Shown in pieces: positions 57,758-64,000 of a DNA stretch of 64,000 nucleotides. Origin of the DNA: CAWEPK01 sp963835595 (lineage in GTDB: Bacteria; Desulfobacterota; Syntrophorhabdia; Syntrophorhabdales; WCHB1-27); contig CAWIGL010000002.1 in assembly GCA_963835595.1 (NCBI GenBank), positions 930,001 through 994,000 on the forward strand, read 5' to 3'. Below the pieces are notes generated by a model that worked only from the letters and a program-made list of their open reading frames with translations, made no database searches and had not been told where the DNA came from. Positions within the stretch are counted from its first letter, which is position 1, and the number at the start of each line of letters is the position of its first letter. The position numbers and the translations under genes are program-made.

Positions 57758-58670
57758 ATGACGACGCGTGAAGATTTGAAAAACAGGCGCATAGGCGTGC
57801 TCATGGGCGGACGCTCCTCCGAGCGCGAGATTTCCCTCAAGAGCGGGCAGGCGGTGCTCGCGAGCCTTGTAAGATCGGGCTATGCGGCGGTAGGCATCGA
57901 CGCGGGGACGAGACCTGCCGGACCTTCTGAAAAAAGAGCGGGTCGATGTCGCCTTCATCGCCCTTCACGGCAGGTGGGGCGAGGACGGCACCGTCCAGGG
58001 CCTCCTCGAGATGATGGCGATCCCCTATACGGGCTCCGGCGTGCTCGGCTCGGCCCTCGCCATGGACAAGTGCCTCGGGAAGCTCCTCCTGATGAGCCTG
58101 GAGATCCCGACGCCGGCCTACAGGATATGCCGGTCCGAAAAGGAGGCCGATTTCCGGGTGCCTTTCGTCGTCAAGCCGGCGCGCGAGGGCTCGACCGTCG
58201 GCATATCGATAGTCAGGAGGCCCGAGGAGGCGAAAGGGGCGATCAGGACCGCCTTCGGGTACGACAGCAAGCTCCTCCTGGAGCGGTACGTGACGGGGAG
58301 GGAGATAACGGTCGGCATAGTGAACGGCCTGGCCCTGCCCGTCGTCGAGGTCAGGCCGAAATCGGGCTTCTACGACTACACGTCGAAGTACACGAAAGGC
58401 ATGACGGAATATATCGTCCCGGCGGAGATCGACGCGGACATCGCAGAAAGGGCGCGGACCGAGGCGCTCACCGTCTGGGAGCAGTTCGAGCTTGCGGGCT
58501 GCGTGAGGGTCGATATGATGCTTGAGAGGGAGATCCCCCTCGTCATAGACATCAATACCTCCCCCGGCATGACCGAGACATCCCTTGTGCCGAAGGCGTG
58601 GGAGTATTTAGGGAGGACCTTCGACCAACTGGTCGAGGAGATACTTCAAGGAGCGGACCTGAAGGCATGA
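57758..58670 (+). CDS. ddl: D-alanine-D-alanine ligase (one indel)
   Basis: ATP-grasp enzyme of about 303 aa. IGVLMGGRSSEREISLKSG opens it, ALHGRWGEDGTVQGLLE is the first conserved loop, YTGSGVLGSALAMDK, VVKPAREGSTVGIS and DINTSPGMTETSLVP complete the ATP and D-Ala sites. One extra base near 57914 (ACGA before GACCTG) breaks the frame; it is the last indel of the cluster. It makes D-Ala-D-Ala for MurF. The TGA overlaps the ftsQ ATG. Confidence 0.92.
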
Positions 58671-59368
58671 AGCGGACCGTCTACATCCTTTTTCTGGTGT
58701 CGATGTCGCTCCTGACCGTCCTGACCGGGATGTATCTCTTCTCGCGGACGGAGCCCGTCTTCCTCCTGAAGCACATCAGGATAACGGGGGCCGACCAGAT
58801 TGCCGAGTCGGAGATACTCGCGAAGGTCTATCCCTTTCTGAAGGACAGCATCTTCGGGACGGATATGGCCAGGGTAAAGGAGGCGATCGCCTCCAATCCG
58901 TTCATCAGGGACGTCCGGGTGAAAAGGATTTTCCCCTTTTCGATCCTCATCGAGGTAAAGGAAAAGGTGCCTTCGGCGCTCTGGGTGCGGCCAGGCGGCG
59001 ACATAGAGATGCTCGACGAGGAAGGGACGCCTTACAGGAAGCTCAGGAAGGGGAGCACCAGCAACCTCTTTGTCGTCAACGCGAAGGACGAGACGGACGC
59101 GAGGGGCGTCTTCAGGCAGGTCTCCGGTTGGGACAGGCAGGGGATCATCAGGAAGGACGACGTCTCGGAGGTCGTCTACAACGAGGGGGACGTAACCCTT
59201 TACAGCCTGACCGACGGGGTCGAGATCATGCTCGGCAAGGAGGAGCGGCCCAGCCGCCTGAAGCGGGCGATGGCCGTGCTCCAGGACGCGAAAAAGAGGG
59301 GGCTGCTCATCAAGCGCATAGACGCCCGTTTCGATAACGGCGCCATCGTACGGGAGAGGAAGGGGTAA
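58667..59368 (+). CDS. ftsQ: Cell division protein FtsQ
   Basis: 233 aa. Short N-terminus, one membrane helix (VYILFLVSMSLLTVLTGMYL), POTRA domain (FLLKHIRITGADQIAESEI; ASNPFIRDVRVKRIFP) and the FtsQ beta-domain to the C-terminus. ATG 58667 overlaps the ddl stop (ATGA). It recruits FtsL/FtsB partners and regulates the septal peptidoglycan synthase. The reading frame is intact from here to the end of the cluster. Confidence 0.9.
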   Translation: MKRTVYILFLVSMSLLTVLTGMYLFSRTEPVFLLKHIRITGADQIAESEILAKVYPFLKDSIFGTDMARVKEAIASNPFIRDVRVKRIFPFSILIEVKEKVPSALWVRPGGDIEMLDEEGTPYRKLRKGSTSNLFVVNAKDETDARGVFRQVSGWDRQGIIRKDDVSEVVYNEGDVTLYSLTDGVEIMLGKEERPSRLKRAMAVLQDAKKRGLLIKRIDARFDNGAIVRERKG

Positions 59369-59369
59369 C

Positions 59370-60602
59370 ATGGCAGAGGACGGAGGATTTCTCGTCAGCC
59401 TCGATGTCGGCAGCACGAAGATCTGCGTAGTGGTAGCCAGGATCGTCGACAATAAGGTCAATATTGCCGGGATCGGCTCCCATCCCTCGACGGGGCTGCG
59501 CAAGGGCGTAGTGGTCAACATCGACAGCACGGTAGCCTCGATGAAAAAGGCCATAGAAGAGGCGGAGCTGATGGCCGGCATCAAGATAGCGGGCTGCCTC
59601 GCAGGCGTGGCGGGGGCGCACATCAAGAGCTTCAACTCGAACGGCGTGGTCGCAGTCAAGGATAAAGAGGTGCGCAAAGAGGACGTGACCCGCGCCATCG
59701 ACGCGGCCAAGGCGGTGGCCATCCCGGCGGACAGGGACCTGATCCACGTGATACCGCAGGAGTTTATCGTGGACGACCAGGACGGCATAAAGGACCCGCT
59801 TGGGATGAGTGGGGTCCGCCTCGAAGTCAAGGTGCACATCGTGACCGGCTCCGTAACGTCCACCCAGAATATCGTAAAGTGCTGCTACCTCGCGGGCCTC
59901 TCCGTGGAGGACCTCATCCTCGGACAGCTTGCCTCCGCAGACGCGACGCTCACCCCCGAAGAAACGGAGATAGGCGTCGCAGTCGTCGATATAGGCGGAG
60001 GGACGAGCGACATCGCGGTCTACGCCAACGGGGCGATCAGGCATACGGCCATCCTACCCTTCGGAGGCAGCCACGTCACGAACGACATCGCCATCGGCCT
60101 GCGCACGCCGGTCGAGGAAGCGGAGAAGATAAAGAAAAGGTACGGGTGCGCCGTTTCGAAGATGGTAGGCGCAAACGAGACGATAGAGGTGCCGAGCGTC
60201 GGGGGCAGAAAGCCGAGGACGCTTATGCGCAAGACCCTGGCCGACATCATAGAGCCGAGGGTCGAGGAGATACTCTCGCTCATACACGAGGAGATAAAGA
60301 AGTCGGGGTACGAAAAGCTCCTCGCCTCCGGCGTCGTCCTTACGGGCGGGTGCGCAAACCTTGAAGGCATAGTCGAGCTTGCGGAGACCGTCTTCAGCCT
60401 GCCGGTCAGGAAGGGCCTGCCGATAGGCGTGGGCGGCCTCGTCGATGTGGTGAACAACCCCATATACGCGACGGGCGTCGGGCTCATCCTTCACGGCATG
60501 GAGGGGAGCAAGAGCAAAGGCTACGAGAGGCGCGAGATATTCAAGAAGCTGAGAGAGAAAGGACTTGGCAAGATAAAGCGGATCTTCGACGAAATCTTTT
60601 GA
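59370..60602 (+). CDS. ftsA: Cell division protein FtsA
   Basis: 410 aa, the usual length. Actin-like ATPase: SLDVGSTKICVVVARI (phosphate 1), AVVDIGGGTSDIAVY (phosphate 2) and VVLTGGCANLEGIVELAE (adenosine) are intact. SHVTNDIAIGLRTPVEEAE is a typical FtsA block. The C-terminus KLREKGLGKIKRIFDEIF is an amphipathic membrane-binding helix. It tethers FtsZ to the membrane and signals to the synthase machinery. It begins one base after ftsQ. Confidence 0.96.
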   Translation: MAEDGGFLVSLDVGSTKICVVVARIVDNKVNIAGIGSHPSTGLRKGVVVNIDSTVASMKKAIEEAELMAGIKIAGCLAGVAGAHIKSFNSNGVVAVKDKEVRKEDVTRAIDAAKAVAIPADRDLIHVIPQEFIVDDQDGIKDPLGMSGVRLEVKVHIVTGSVTSTQNIVKCCYLAGLSVEDLILGQLASADATLTPEETEIGVAVVDIGGGTSDIAVYANGAIRHTAILPFGGSHVTNDIAIGLRTPVEEAEKIKKRYGCAVSKMVGANETIEVPSVGGRKPRTLMRKTLADIIEPRVEEILSLIHEEIKKSGYEKLLASGVVLTGGCANLEGIVELAETVFSLPVRKGLPIGVGGLVDVVNNPIYATGVGLILHGMEGSKSKGYERREIFKKLREKGLGKIKRIFDEIF

Positions 60603-60613
60603 GGGAGGAAGAC

Positions 60614-61759
60614 ATGTTCTACATGGATGAGAGCAACGGGTTTTCCGCAAAGCTGAAAGTCGTGGGCATCGGCGGCGGCGGCTGCAACGCCGTCAACAAC
60701 ATGGTCGAAGCGGGTCTCCAGGGTGTGGAATTCGTGGCCGTGAATACCGACGTCCAATCCCTCAACGCGAACAAGGCGGGCGTGAAGGTCCAGATAGGCA
60801 CGAAGCTGACAAGGGGGCTTGGCGCAGGGGCAAACCCCGAAGTCGGGAGGCAGGCGGCCCTCGAAGACGCCGAGCGGATCGCCGAGCAGCTGAAGGGGGC
60901 CGACATGGTCTTCATCACGTGCGGTCTCGGCGGCGGGACGGGCACAGGGGCCTCCCCCATCGTAGCCGAAGTATCGAAGGAGATCGGCTGCCTCACGGTG
61001 GCGGTCGTGACGAAGCCCTTCGCCTTCGAAGGGAAGATGCGGAACTTCCAGGCGGAGGACGGCCTCATCAAGCTGAAAAGCCAGGTCGATACGCTGATCA
61101 CTATACCGAACCAGAGGCTTTTGTCCGTGGGCGGCAAGCATATGACCATAAAGGACGCCTTCCTGAAGGCGGACGAGGTGCTCCTCCACGCGGTCAGGAG
61201 CATTTCGGACCTCATCATATCGGACGGGTACGTCAACGTGGACTTCAAAGACGTACAGACCGTGATGCGGGAAAAGGGGCTTGCCATCATGGGGGTGGGG
61301 ATGGCCTCCGGCGACAGGAGGGCCATCGACGCCGCCCAGAAGGCGATATCGAGCCCCCTGCTCGAAGACATATCGATCCACGGCGCGAAGGGCGTGCTCA
61401 TCAACGTCACGGGGAGCTCGAACATGACGCTCCACGAGGTGAACGAGGCGTCGATGCTCATCCAGGAGCAGGCGCACGAAGATGCGCACGTCATCTGGGG
61501 CCTCGTCTTCGACGAATCTATGGACGAGTCCGTGAGGATCACCGTGATCGCTACGGGCTTCGAGGAAAAGGTCGCCCTGAGCGAAGAGAGGCCGGAGAGG
61601 CGGACGGAGAAGCTTTTCGACGAGCAGCCCGCGATGCCGGCGTACCTGAGGCGGGCGCCGAGGGTGGAGGCGCGGGACATGCGGCCGAAGCCGGCGAGCC
61701 TCGACATCGACGACGAACGCTACGACATCCCGACGTTCTTGAGGAAGCAGGCCGATTGA
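60614..61759 (+). CDS. ftsZ: Cell division GTPase FtsZ
   Basis: 381 aa from ATG 60614 after GGGAGGAA. VVGIGGGGCNAVNNMVE opens the GTPase, CGLGGGTGTGASPIVAEV is the tubulin signature, and NVDFKDVQTVM and the T7 region follow. The C-terminal peptide DIPTFLRKQAD is the conserved FtsA-binding tail, after a short linker with Arg/Glu. It forms the division ring. Together with ftsQ, ftsA and ftsL this shows that division is FtsZ-based. Confidence 0.97.
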   Translation: MFYMDESNGFSAKLKVVGIGGGGCNAVNNMVEAGLQGVEFVAVNTDVQSLNANKAGVKVQIGTKLTRGLGAGANPEVGRQAALEDAERIAEQLKGADMVFITCGLGGGTGTGASPIVAEVSKEIGCLTVAVVTKPFAFEGKMRNFQAEDGLIKLKSQVDTLITIPNQRLLSVGGKHMTIKDAFLKADEVLLHAVRSISDLIISDGYVNVDFKDVQTVMREKGLAIMGVGMASGDRRAIDAAQKAISSPLLEDISIHGAKGVLINVTGSSNMTLHEVNEASMLIQEQAHEDAHVIWGLVFDESMDESVRITVIATGFEEKVALSEERPERRTEKLFDEQPAMPAYLRRAPRVEARDMRPKPASLDIDDERYDIPTFLRKQAD

Positions 61760-61791
61760 TCTCTTTGACCCCCGGCGGGATGCCCGAACAT

Positions 61792-61812
61792 ACCGGGCCT
61801 CTTCCGGTTTTT
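61792..61812 (+). terminator. Weak terminator after ftsZ
   Basis: ACCGG and CCGGT flank a seven-base loop and are followed by TTTTT, 33 bases after the ftsZ stop. The stem is short, so some read-through into the radical SAM gene is likely. Confidence 0.4.
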
Positions 61813-61850
61813 CGGGGCGCATCCGATAAGGGGAGAAGGGCATACCCAGG

Positions 61851-63467
61851 ATGAAGCCGGTGCGCGAGGCGCCGCGCGAGCGGGGCGCCGTCCTCAAGAA
61901 GTGGGCGAACAGAACGCCTGTCTGCGTGGCCTTTCCCAACAGCTACTACGTAGGCATGTCGAACCTCGCTGTCCACATGCTCTACCGCACCATAAACGCA
62001 AGGCCCGACATGGTCTGCGAGAGGGTCTTCCTCGACGGACCCGGAAGGCCCCGATCCGTCGAGAGCGGCAGGCCCCTCGGCGCTTTCGAGGTCGTCTTCT
62101 TCACTTTGTCCTTCGAGATGGATTATCCGAACGTCGCCGCCATGCTGAGGCAGAGCGCCATCCCTGCCGTCGCGGGCGACAGGGGGGAGGACGCGCCCAT
62201 TATTGTGGGCGGCGGCGTCTGCGCCATGGCGAACCCGGAGGTCCTCTCCCGCTTTTTCGACCTTTTCATCCTGGGGGACGTGGAATCGTGCATACCCCTA
62301 TTTATAGAGGGCTACATGCAGGCGCGGGGGGGAAAGAAGGCGGAGATCATCGACGAGCTCTCTTCCTTCGCGTGGGTCTACAACCCTGCCCGTCTCGACG
62401 TAGCCTACCGGGAGGACGGCACGGTCGGGGGCTTCACCCCGCCCGGCTTTCGCGTCGCCATAGAGCGATACCGGGGAAAACGCCTTGCCGCTTCCGCCAT
62501 CGTGAGCAGCGATACGGAGTTTGCCGACATGCTGCTTGTGGAGGGCGCCAGGGGGTGCCCTTCGGCGTGCGCCTTCTGCCTCGTGGGGAATATCTACCCC
62601 TTCATAGCGGATAGCCTGGATGAGGTCGGGGGCGACGTGAAGGACGTAGGGATCATCGGAGGCGGCGTCTCCTTCCATCCCCGGCTTGCCGAGATCGTGG
62701 GGAGGCTCTCCCGGATGGGCTACAGGGTGCATCTGCCCTCGCTGCGGCTCGACGAGACGCCCTTGGCCGTCATAGAGACGGTGAAGGAGACGATAAGGAC
62801 GCTCACCTTCGGCATCGAGGCAGGCACGGAAAGGCTGCGCAAGGCTATAGGCAAGCCGATGACGGATGCGGAGATCGCCGAGCGGATCGAGGCGATAGCA
62901 GAGATAAAGTCTTTCCACTTCAAGTTCTACTTCATGGTCGGCCTTCCGGGCGAGCGCAGGGAGGACGTGGACGCCATCGTCGATCTCGTCAAGCATATCC
63001 TCCACCTTCTGGTAAAGAGGGCGGCCAAAAAAGGCAGGATAGGCTCCGTTACGGTCCATGCCAGCCCCTTCGTGCCGAAGGCTGCGACCCCCTTCCAGTG
63101 GCTTGCCATGGACGAGATGAAGGCCCTCAAAGAGAAGATCTCGGTCCTCAAGAAGGGGCTCGGGAAGGTCGCAAACACGCACTTTACGCACGAATCGGTC
63201 AAATACAGCTTCCTTCAGGGCGTCTTCGCGAGGGGGGACAGGAGGGTGGGGGAGGTTGTCGCGCGCCTGTCGGAAGACGTACCCCTTGCCCGTCTCATGC
63301 GTGAAAGCCCCGTCAATCTCAATTTTTACGCAGCGCGGCAAAGGCGGGCGGACGAGCTCTTTCCGTGGGACTTCATAGGGAGCGGGACGGAAAAGGAGGC
63401 CCTGCGCAGGCGCTTTTGCCGCCTCGCCGCGGGCGCTCCATCGCATACGAGCATGGAGGAACCTTGA
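61851..63467 (+). CDS. Radical SAM protein (TIGR03960-like)
   Basis: 538 aa. GCPSACAFC near residues 236-244 is the [4Fe-4S] CxxxCxxC motif, GGGVSFHPRLAEIVG and FGIEAGTERLRKAIGKPM fit the SAM-binding barrel. The N-terminal 200 residues (VCVAFPNSYYVGMSNLAVHM; VGGGVCAMANPEVLSRFF) resemble the B12-binding-like half of this uncharacterised group, which is common beside ftsZ in Desulfobacterota. Function unknown; tRNA or protein modification is a guess. Its TGA overlaps the start of the next gene (TTGA). Confidence 0.88.
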   Translation: MKPVREAPRERGAVLKKWANRTPVCVAFPNSYYVGMSNLAVHMLYRTINARPDMVCERVFLDGPGRPRSVESGRPLGAFEVVFFTLSFEMDYPNVAAMLRQSAIPAVAGDRGEDAPIIVGGGVCAMANPEVLSRFFDLFILGDVESCIPLFIEGYMQARGGKKAEIIDELSSFAWVYNPARLDVAYREDGTVGGFTPPGFRVAIERYRGKRLAASAIVSSDTEFADMLLVEGARGCPSACAFCLVGNIYPFIADSLDEVGGDVKDVGIIGGGVSFHPRLAEIVGRLSRMGYRVHLPSLRLDETPLAVIETVKETIRTLTFGIEAGTERLRKAIGKPMTDAEIAERIEAIAEIKSFHFKFYFMVGLPGERREDVDAIVDLVKHILHLLVKRAAKKGRIGSVTVHASPFVPKAATPFQWLAMDEMKALKEKISVLKKGLGKVANTHFTHESVKYSFLQGVFARGDRRVGEVVARLSEDVPLARLMRESPVNLNFYAARQRRADELFPWDFIGSGTEKEALRRRFCRLAAGAPSHTSMEEP

Positions 63468-63616
63468 ACATCAAGCCCATAGTCGCCTTTTTTTGCGGTC
63501 TTGCGGTTTTCGCGGCGCCGGCCGGCGTCTGCACGGCCTTCAAGGCTGCGGACCTCGAAAAGGTCAAGGACACGTACAATTGTCCAGGCTGCGACTTAGA
63601 GCTTATCCGTAATTAA
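63464..63616 (+). pseudogene. Pentapeptide-repeat-type exported protein truncated by an IS
   Basis: A TTG overlapping the radical SAM stop begins a signal peptide (IVAFFCGLAVFAAPAGV) and then DLEKVKDTYNCPGCDL, the lead-in found just before the repeats of many exported pentapeptide-repeat proteins. The next residues ELIRN and a stop come from different DNA. TTAG at 63596-63599 fits the target site of IS5-type elements, so the gene was probably cut here by the element and the rest lies beyond it. Confidence 0.55.
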
Positions 63617-64000
63617 CTTGATTTAAATTCATAGCCATACTACACTTTAGCGAGGAGGTGGGTATGGCAAAGATCCGCTCATGGGAAGTGTCCGACGAGT
63701 TCTGGAAACGTGTCGCACCTTTTATTCCGAAACGGGAGCGAGAATCTGGTAAGGCATTCAAAAGGAAGCCCGGCGGCGGCCGTAAAGCTATGTCCCAGCG
63801 GCGCGTATTCGAAGGCATCGTCTTTGTGCTGAGAACCGGATGCCAGTGGAAGTCACTGCCCAGAGAACGGTTCGGAAGCGCAAGCTCCATACACAAGTAC
63901 TTCCGGCAATGGCTGAAGGGAGGTTTCTTCCTTGCCCTCTGGCGCGCCGGTCTCGCCGAGTACGATGATATGGAGGGGATCGCCTGGAAGTGGCAGAGCA
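63600..64000 (+). mobile_element. IS5-like insertion sequence (left end, incomplete)
   Basis: Left end placed at about 63600 by the break in the upstream gene. The following 64 bases (CTTATCCGTAATTAACTTGA onward) are A/T-rich and unlike the GC-rich genes before. A transposase begins at 63664. The right end and the second target copy lie outside the window, so the terminal repeats cannot be verified. Confidence 0.7.
63664..64000 (+). CDS. IS5-family transposase (partial, N-terminal)
   Basis: First 112 residues. SDEFWKRVAPFIPKRE and GCQWKSLPRERFGSASS with IHKYFRQWLKGGFF are the N-terminal DUF4096-type helix-turn-helix of IS5/IS427 transposases. GAGGAGG lies six bases before the ATG. The DDE catalytic residues would lie beyond the window end. 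Confidence 0.88.
   Translation, partial: MAKIRSWEVSDEFWKRVAPFIPKRERESGKAFKRKPGGGRKAMSQRRVFEGIVFVLRTGCQWKSLPRERFGSASSIHKYFRQWLKGGFFLALWRAGLAEYDDMEGIAWKWQS

Noticed and set aside
1..64000. CRISPR arrays, rRNA, tRNA and riboswitches
   Set aside because: I looked for regular repeats, tRNA arms and conserved leader patterns on both strands and saw none that I could support.

Overview
The window looks like a Gram-negative, meso-diaminopimelate-type bacterium, most likely a member of the Desulfobacterota (former Deltaproteobacteria). The pointers are a dcw (division and cell wall) cluster in the order mraZ-rsmH-ftsL-...-murB-ddl-ftsQ-ftsA-ftsZ followed by a radical SAM gene, an exosortase-linked exopolysaccharide locus, lipoproteins, and hybrid phosphorelay/c-di-GMP signalling. 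This assignment is an inference from gene order; no rRNA or tRNA gene is visible.

1-23 kb is an exopolysaccharide (EPS) locus on the + strand, visibly richer in A/T than the rest. It holds glycosyltransferases (GT4, GT2 and two fusion enzymes), an O-antigen-polymerase-like membrane protein, two methyltransferases, a FemAB/GNAT-like protein, a secreted discoidin/DUF4091-like protein, WecB, three NAD-dependent sugar epimerases and a terminal exosortase-EpsI fusion. 23-31 kb is GC-rich. It has an acyl-CoA dehydrogenase with an extra C-terminal domain, then a tightly coupled membrane-lipid operon (unknown protein of about 800 aa, phosphatidylserine decarboxylase-like, Lgt-like, DedA), then PIN-PhoH. 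31-42 kb is on the - strand: a secreted phosphoesterase lipoprotein, a REC-PAS-GGDEF-EAL protein with an upstream hybrid histidine kinase, a GT2, and a PHP-GT4 fusion that apparently starts at CTG. PhoH and the phosphoesterase each have 11-bp-spaced Pho-box-like repeats upstream. 42.5-45.5 kb carries an MFS transporter, small envelope proteins and a PII protein.

45.7-61.8 kb is the dcw cluster under a strong sigma70 promoter and a three-repeat MraZ operator. Two slots are unusual. The ftsI position holds a short membrane-anchored protein with a C-terminal PASTA domain and no room for a transpeptidase. The ftsW position (murD/murG) holds a polytopic membrane protein of about 260 aa with none of the SEDS signatures I know. 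ftsL, ftsQ, ftsA, ftsZ and all mur genes are present. This is the most interesting part of the window.

The reading frames from about 46.8 to 57.9 kb are interrupted by many single-base indels, mostly insertions, at places where the neighbouring frame continues the conserved protein. Because essential genes are all affected together, I treat these as consensus errors and annotate whole genes across them. Isolated indels of the same kind affect the O-antigen polymerase, the unknown lipid-operon protein, DedA and the histidine kinase. The window ends in an IS5-like element that has interrupted a probable pentapeptide-repeat gene.
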